From NCBI GenBank assembly GCA_910586545.1, contig CAJUIQ010000026.1, positions 1 through 9,840 on the forward strand: a stretch of DNA of 9,840 nt, read 5' to 3'. The notes beneath the pieces were generated by a model. It was not told the origin of the DNA. It did no database searches and worked only from the letters and a program-made list of their open reading frames with translations. The position numbers and the translations under genes are program-made. Positions 6,288-9,840 of this stretch are shown piece after piece. The DNA is from an uncultured Eubacteriales bacterium (GTDB taxonomy: Bacteria; Bacillota; Clostridia; Oscillospirales; CAG-272). Each line of letters starts with the position of its first letter. Position 1 is the stretch's first letter.

Positions 6288-7520
6288 TTAATAATATTTG
6301 GAAAAATACTTTTCTAGTTTGTTAAAGATTATGGAGAAGAATGCGGTTACAATCAAAAACAAGATCAGCGCAGGAAGGAACACGATAAAGGAGCCTTCAT
6401 TTGTAGCAATATTTTTCGATATGGTAGTAATATCCTGCAGAGATATTGCAAATACCAGAGATGCGTCTTTAAGCACCATAATAAACTCGTTGGCTACCGG
6501 AGGAACTAACCGTCCCAGAGACTGAGGAATAATGATTTTAGACATAGTCTGTCCATAGCTCATACCCAATGCTTTGGCAGCCTCGTTTTGCCCTTTATCA
6601 ATCGACTGAATAGCAGCTCGAACAATTTCCGCGCAGTATGCTGCGCTATTGAGAGAAAAGGCGATAAACGCGGCGATAAACGCGCCATAATACACAGCTT
6701 CCGCACCTACGGATGGGAACAAGGATTGAGCAAAGTTTTTCCAGCTGAATCCCTGAACCATTCCTGGGATAGCTAAATATACACAGAATAGCTGGATCAA
6801 CAGGGGAGTCCCACGGAAGAAGAATATGTATCCGCTGCAGATTTTGCTGAGGAGCTTGAAACGAGAGATTTTACCCAGCGCCAAAAATATGCTGATGATC
6901 AGTCCGCAGGCTACGGATGCAGCGGTGAGAAATACAGTCAGCTTTACTCCGTACAAAACAGATTGCTCACAGCCAAGCATCCGATACGTATAGCTGACAA
7001 AGTTGCCTACAGTTTTCATAGCGCCCTCGTCGGCGCTGTAAATTTCACCTGCAAAACCAACATGTTTTTCGCTGAATTCCCCTGTAGTGGATTGGAAAGA
7101 AACATAATTGATAAAATATAGAGACTGATAGGTAACGGATACCCGCTTAATATTACGCTCCTCGTCTGCTTTTAACTCATTGCGTACCTGCTCGGAGGCC
7201 ATCTCAATCATTTCTGCTTTAGTAGGCTTCCAGGCGCACAGCACGGTAGCAACGACGAACAAGACGATTAGTGCGCATATCAAGACTTTGTTTTTCTTTT
7301 CCCAGTGAGGGAAATAGAAAAAGTGCAGGAAAGTAGAATCTGGCACCCAGCGGGAAACGATTCCGGAGATCAGGGTGAAGAGAATTACAAATACGATAAT
7401 CGGCGGGGCGATACTTTCAGACAGACCTGCACGGGAAAACGCAAAATAGCTGGCCCATGCCAGAAGGGCAGAGGCGATTAATATGCCGAGGCATATAAAA
7501 AAATTTTTTCCTTTTTTCAA
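6288..7520 (-). CDS. Amino-acid ABC transporter permease with N-terminal membrane/extracytoplasmic extension
   Basis: The 410-residue membrane protein forms the transport channel. The C-terminal half (about 185-405) is a standard His/Glu/Gln/Arg-type permease domain with the ATPase-contacting EAA loop EAAKALGMSYGQTMSK (313-328) and the N-terminal hallmark YGVKLTVFLTAAS. Family permeases are usually about 220 residues. Here about 185 extra residues precede this domain: hydrophobic segments near 7-28, 37-55 and 79-97, then a soluble charged stretch (98-180), probably outside the membrane. I do not recognise that stretch. It is not a fused binding protein, which is encoded separately. I place the start at TTG (7518-7520) because GTGAGGTG (7527-7534) lies six bases upstream. 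A longer frame to ATG 7578-7580 begins inside a hairpin with no ribosome site. Confidence 0.93.
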   Translation of the reverse strand: MKKGKNFFICLGILIASALLAWASYFAFSRAGLSESIAPPIIVFVILFTLISGIVSRWVPDSTFLHFFYFPHWEKKNKVLICALIVLFVVATVLCAWKPTKAEMIEMASEQVRNELKADEERNIKRVSVTYQSLYFINYVSFQSTTGEFSEKHVGFAGEIYSADEGAMKTVGNFVSYTYRMLGCEQSVLYGVKLTVFLTAASVACGLIISIFLALGKISRFKLLSKICSGYIFFFRGTPLLIQLFCVYLAIPGMVQGFSWKNFAQSLFPSVGAEAVYYGAFIAAFIAFSLNSAAYCAEIVRAAIQSIDKGQNEAAKALGMSYGQTMSKIIIPQSLGRLVPPVANEFIMVLKDASLVFAISLQDITTISKNIATNEGSFIVFLPALILFLIVTAFFSIIFNKLEKYFSKYY

Positions 7521-7568
7521 AAGTGACACCTCACGATATGGAATTGGGAAACCTCTCATACTATGATG

Positions 7569-7603
7569 AAAGCGGCACATAGAGGCAATCTATGTGCCGC
7601 TTT
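7569..7603 (-). terminator. Intra-operon hairpin between binding-protein and permease genes
   Basis: AAAGCGGCACATAGA (7569-7583) and TCTATGTGCCGCTTT (7589-7603) form a perfect 15-bp stem around five bases. It starts 13 bases after the binding-protein stop on the minus strand. The U-tract is only three bases before CATCATAG, so read-through is expected. The known pattern for such importers is a partial terminator or RNase-blocking hairpin that makes binding protein exceed permease and ATPase. The role here is inferred. Confidence 0.7.
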
Positions 7604-7616
7604 ACTGCATTAGTTT

Positions 7617-8460
7617 TTAGTCTTCGGAATTGCTACCGAACCAAGTAGCGTTCAACTCGTCGAAGAAGCCTTCTTCTTTCAGGTCGGCAAGAATCTCATT
7701 AATGGCCTTCTGCAGTTCGGGATTGCTTTTGGGGATACCGATACCGAACTGTTCAGGAGAAGTTTGGTCCACATAGATAACCTTGTACGCATCGCTGTTG
7801 GATGCCAGATGCACGTCTGCTACGGTACTGTCGCAAACGACCATGTCCACTTCTCCGTTGGAAAGCTGCTGGAAGCAGGTGAGAATTTTTTCATTTGGCG
7901 AAGGGGTACATTTTACAGAACCGGTAGCGATGAGGTCATCTACAATTTCGTCTGTAGTGGTGCCTTTCTGAAAAGCGATAGAATGACCGTCGATATCAGT
8001 GAGAGAATCAGCGGTCCAGTCGCTGTCTGCGCGTACTACAATCGCCTGGTAGTTATCAATGTAGGGATCGGAGAAGAGCATCTGCTCCAATCTTTTCTCA
8101 TTGATCGTATATCCGGAGATAATAACATCATAGTTTGCGCCCAGATTTTCGGCAATTATATCAAAGCTTGTGTTAATAAAGTTAATGTCCAGTCCCAAAC
8201 GCCGTCCAAGTTCGTTTGCCAGATCAATATCATAGCCAATGGGCGTTACGTTATCTTCTGCATACATCTCATAAGGCGGGTAACCGATTTCAGAACCGAT
8301 TGTTAAAACACCGTCGTTAAGAAGCGTGTAGCCTGCCTCATCTGTTTTGGACGTGTCGCCGCTGTCTTTATCTGCATCCGTTCCGGCATCCTTGTTCGCG
8401 CAGGATACAAGACCAAACAGCAAAACTGCGGCCATCACAATGGTAAGTAACTTTTTCATA
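7617..8460 (-). CDS. Amino-acid ABC transporter substrate-binding lipoprotein (SBP family 3)
   Basis: This 280-residue lipoprotein captures an amino acid outside the membrane and delivers it to the permease. The signal is MKKLLTIVMAAVLLFGLVSC with lipidated Cys20, then an acidic Asp/Ser/Thr linker (23-42). Family-3 binding-protein features follow: IGYPPYE (58-64) supplying an aromatic ligand contact, GYDIDLANELGRRLG (75-89), Arg123 before FSDPY (129-133) as the likely carboxylate-binding Arg, FQKGTTTDE (163-171) in the second lobe and Asp210 as the likely amino-group contact. The fold fits polar or basic amino acids, but the exact ligand is not determined. I chose the ATG at 8458-8460 because it gives a normal signal peptide. 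An in-frame ATG at 8478-8480 adds seven residues with no ribosome site. The ribosome site is modest (AAAGG and GGAAAA stretches). First gene of the operon. Confidence 0.95.
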
Positions 8461-8509
8461 AGTTTTCCAAACCTTTCCATAAATATTTATAGTAATTTCA
8501 CACTTTAAT

Positions 8510-8538
8510 ATTTTACCGTTCCAAATTGCTTCTGTCAA
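8510..8538 (-). promoter_or_regulatory. Sigma-A promoter of the amino-acid ABC operon
   Basis: On the minus strand a perfect TTGACA (8533-8538) and TAAAAT (8510-8515) are spaced by exactly 17 bases. The predicted start near 8503 leaves about 43 bases of leader before the binding-protein ATG. Confidence 0.82.
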
Positions 8539-8563
8539 TATATATTTGTAATTTATTCAATAT

Positions 8564-8572
8564 TTAGACAAA
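8564..8572 (-). promoter_or_regulatory. Candidate Spo0A box (one mismatch)
   Basis: On the minus strand this reads TTTGTCTAA against the Spo0A box TTTGTCGAA, one mismatch. It lies upstream of both the importer promoter and spoIIGA. Spo0A-P activates the spoIIGA-sigE operon in Bacillus; binding here is inferred and a single 9-base site in AT-rich DNA can arise by chance. Confidence 0.35.
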
Positions 8573-8668
8573 ATAGAACAGAAAAGACAGGGACAAACTG
8601 GGGAAAAGGGCCTGTTTTTTACATAAAAAAGGAAAGTCTGTTGGTAAAAATGTATTTTTATACACCAC

Positions 8669-8704
8669 TTGCCGACAAAATTGGGTGTAGGATTTTCTTA
8701 TACT
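8669..8704 (+). promoter_or_regulatory. Candidate Spo0A-dependent spoIIGA promoter with long spacer
   Basis: TATACT (8699-8704) is a fair -10. No good -35 lies at 17 bases, but TTGCCG (8669-8674) lies 24 bases upstream. It overlaps a minus-strand TTTTGTCGGC (8671-8680) that resembles a Spo0A box. The Bacillus spoIIG promoter also has an over-long spacer and a Spo0A site overlapping its -35, so the layout is suggestive. The box has two mismatches, so confidence is limited. Confidence 0.35.
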
Positions 8705-8741
8705 ATATGCAGACATAACAAATACATATGCGGCATATAGT
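8702..8741. repeat. 9-base inverted repeat upstream of spoIIGA
   Basis: ACTATATGC (8702-8710) and GCATATAGT (8733-8741) are perfect inverted copies separated by 22 bases. The left arm overlaps the candidate -10, so it would lie at the start of the spoIIGA leader. It may be a regulator-binding pair or an mRNA stem; no function is shown. Confidence 0.45.
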
Positions 8742-8807
8742 GAACCAGCAATGCCGTGAATTTTGAGAATGGACGGGCATATGTTGTCCTAGGAGGAGGT
8801 GAGCACG

Positions 8808-9653
8808 CTGGAAACCGTATTGTATGCGGATGTGCTGTTTGCTATTAATTTCAGTATGGATTTCATTTCTTTGTGGGCAGCTGCTCTGTTGGGATGTAAG
8901 CCCCGGCGTGCGCTGCGCATGTCTGCTGCTGCCGCTTTGGGTGGAATATATGCGGTCGTCAGTATAGTCGCCGGGATACATGGATTTTGGCAGTACATAT
9001 CAGCAGCAGTGGCAAGCTTTATCATGTGTCTGATATCCTTTGGAAAATGCGGGGGGATGCGGGGAATCTTGAAACAAAGCGCTCTGATCTGGGGGTGCGG
9101 AGCCCTGCTTGGCGGATTAATGACGGCGGTTTTGTCTCTGGGAAGGGGCGGGAATTTACTACATACCACAGAGGGCGGGAGCGTTTGGATTGGCGCTGCC
9201 GCTGCCGCTGTCGGGGCGGTATACATTACGGTACGTCTGATCACGGCGAAGAAAGGCGCCGGGCCGCTTCCTGTGCGCATTGAGTTTGCCGGCAATCATA
9301 TCCGCTTTGACGCATTGTGCGACAGTGGAAATTTGATGCGGGATCCTATTTCGGGAGATCCGGTGATTTTGCTGTCTGCCGCCCTGGGAAAAAAGCTTGT
9401 AGGCAGTGAAAATACACGTGCACTGCTAACATGCGATGCAGAAAAACTTTCAAATAGCGGGATTCGGTTTCGGCTTATTCCGATTAAGAACAGTACTGGT
9501 GGGAGCCTTTGTGCTGCCTTTCGTCCGGATAAGGTGACGACGGGCAGCGGGCGGCGCGAGGAGAGCGTGCAGTGTTTGATAGCCCTCTCCGACTGTACCG
9601 CTGTATATTTTGGAGGATTCCCGGCTACAGCGCCGGCGTCTATTGCTTCGTAA
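8808..9653 (+). CDS. spoIIGA: Sigma-E processing peptidase SpoIIGA
   Basis: This membrane-embedded aspartic protease activates mother-cell sigma-E by removing its N-terminal pro-sequence after a signal from the forespore. The N-terminal half has five predicted membrane segments, near residues 6-28, 38-57, 62-79, 87-112 and 125-147. The family-typical start TVLYADVLFAINFSMDF is present. The C-terminal protease domain holds ALCDSGNLMRDPISGDPV with the catalytic Asp at 172, and FRPDKV near 238-243. Length (about 281) is near normal. Start choice: a nine-base perfect ribosome site AGGAGGTGA (8794-8802) lies five bases before CTG 8808. The in-frame GTG at 8799 is inside that site and only two bases from the alternative AGGAGG, and TTG 8820 is too far. 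CTG is rare, so GTG (284 residues) remains possible. sigE follows after 38 bases. Confidence 0.93.
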   Translation: METVLYADVLFAINFSMDFISLWAAALLGCKPRRALRMSAAAALGGIYAVVSIVAGIHGFWQYISAAVASFIMCLISFGKCGGMRGILKQSALIWGCGALLGGLMTAVLSLGRGGNLLHTTEGGSVWIGAAAAAVGAVYITVRLITAKKGAGPLPVRIEFAGNHIRFDALCDSGNLMRDPISGDPVILLSAALGKKLVGSENTRALLTCDAEKLSNSGIRFRLIPIKNSTGGSLCAAFRPDKVTTGSGRREESVQCLIALSDCTAVYFGGFPATAPASIAS

Positions 9654-9691
9654 AAGATAAACTTATTCCGGTGAAAGGGAAGGTACAAATT

Positions 9692-9840
9692 ATGCAAATT
9701 GGAAAAACGGTAAAAAGTGTTTGGATGCAGCTCAAGCGGATTGCGGCATATTTGGCGTCGGAAAGCCCGGAGGGCAACGACTTTTACATAAATGGTCCGG
9801 AGACGCTTCCCGCGCCCCTTTCTCAGGAAGAGGAAGCGCA
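9692..9840 (+). CDS. sigE: RNA polymerase sigma-E precursor, N-terminal part (cut by window edge)
   Basis: The first 49 codons of the early mother-cell sporulation sigma factor are visible; the frame is open at the right edge. The ATG follows AGGGAAGG (9676-9683) at eight bases. Residues 1 to about 30 are a basic, amphipathic segment (Lys5, Lys8, Trp11, Lys15, Arg16) as in the inhibitory, membrane-associating pro-sequence of sigma-E. Then FYINGPETLPAPLSQEEEA (31-49) corresponds to the start of mature sigma-E, for which YIGGSE-LPPPLS-EE is typical. SpoIIGA, encoded 38 bases upstream, would cut close to residues 28-31. No terminator or separate promoter is visible between the two genes, so they form one operon. 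Identification rests on this short block plus the neighbour, and both agree. Confidence 0.92.
   Translation, partial: MQIGKTVKSVWMQLKRIAAYLASESPEGNDFYINGPETLPAPLSQEEEA

Larger units (their letters stand above)
8461..8807. other. Divergent intergenic control region between ABC importer and spoIIGA
   Basis: These 347 bases carry no credible gene. They hold the importer promoter (8510-8538), three copies of GACAAA in one orientation (8567-8572, 8592-8597, 8674-8679), an inverted pair TACACC/GGTGTA (8661-8666 and 8684-8689) around the third copy, a TATACT -10-like site (8699-8704), a 9-base inverted repeat (8702-8741), and the spoIIGA ribosome site (8791-8802). An A/T-rich stretch at 8615-8660 shows no further signal I can name. 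Confidence 0.7.

Noticed and set aside
7521..7580. Longer permease reading frame starting at ATG 7578-7580
   Set aside because: The start lies in the arm of the intra-operon hairpin and has no ribosome site; TTG 7518-7520 has a well-spaced GTGAGGTG.
7764..8306. Plus-strand open frame of 180 codons inside the binding-protein gene
   Set aside because: It is antisense to a clear family-3 binding protein and lacks a ribosome site.
8461..8480. Seven-residue N-terminal extension of the substrate-binding protein
   Set aside because: No ribosome site precedes ATG 8478-8480, and the extension spoils an otherwise standard lipoprotein signal.
8587..8620. ACAGG...CCTGT followed by six Ts as a terminator
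   Set aside because: Only five base pairs around a loop of about 19 bases, and no rightward gene ends just upstream.
9190..9215. GCTGCC tandem repeats in spoIIGA
   Set aside because: They encode an alanine-rich membrane helix, and the short repeat is explained by codon use.
8789..9295. Minus-strand open frame opposite spoIIGA
   Set aside because: It is Pro/Ala-rich, as expected from the complement of a GC-rich gene, with no start signals.

Overview
The window looks like chromosomal sequence from an endospore-forming, Gram-positive anaerobe of the Clostridia. The main evidence is spoIIGA followed directly by the start of sigE, a DacF-type D,D-carboxypeptidase, the Firmicutes-type glucose-6-phosphate isomerase, strong AGGAGG-type ribosome binding sites, use of TTG/GTG/possibly CTG starts, sigma-A promoters with 17-bp spacers, lipobox lipoproteins and many U-tract terminators. 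Base composition is intermediate, with AT-rich intergenic gaps. No transposase, integrase, CRISPR array, tRNA or rRNA was seen.

Layout. (1) 1-335 is the 3' end of a rightward gene whose start lies outside the window, probably the tail of a secreted protein, followed by a terminator. (2) 503-1936 is a leftward two-gene unit: a small protein of unknown family, then a YerB-like DUF3048 lipoprotein. It has a near-consensus promoter (1993-2021) and a terminator overlapping the last stop codon. (3) Divergent from it and rightward are dacF (peptidoglycan D,D-carboxypeptidase) and pgi (glycolysis), the latter with its own promoter. (4) A 245-base gap holds a GC-rich multi-hairpin block and a good promoter with an inverted repeat at its predicted transcription start. 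It precedes a monocistronic 135-residue P-loop protein of unknown function, closed by a strong terminator. (5) 5517-8460 is a leftward polar amino-acid ABC importer operon: lipoprotein binding protein, permease with an unusual N-terminal extension, then ATPase. A 15-bp hairpin lies between binding protein and permease. (6) A 347-base divergent control region separates this importer from spoIIGA-sigE, which runs off the right edge.

How the genes work together. SpoIIGA is the membrane aspartic protease that removes the N-terminal pro-sequence of sigma-E in the mother cell, and the two genes are adjacent as in other spore formers. DacF-type enzymes trim peptidoglycan peptides. The ABC genes form one complete importer. 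The divergent region contains sequences resembling Spo0A boxes, the expected regulator of spoIIGA-sigE, but the matches are imperfect and this remains inference.

Most of the window is ordinary core and sporulation sequence. I do not see a convincing novel defence or mobile system. The best candidates for a second look are the extended permease with its intra-operon hairpin, the orphan P-loop protein with its operator-like leader, the GC-rich hairpin block, and the probable CTG start of spoIIGA.
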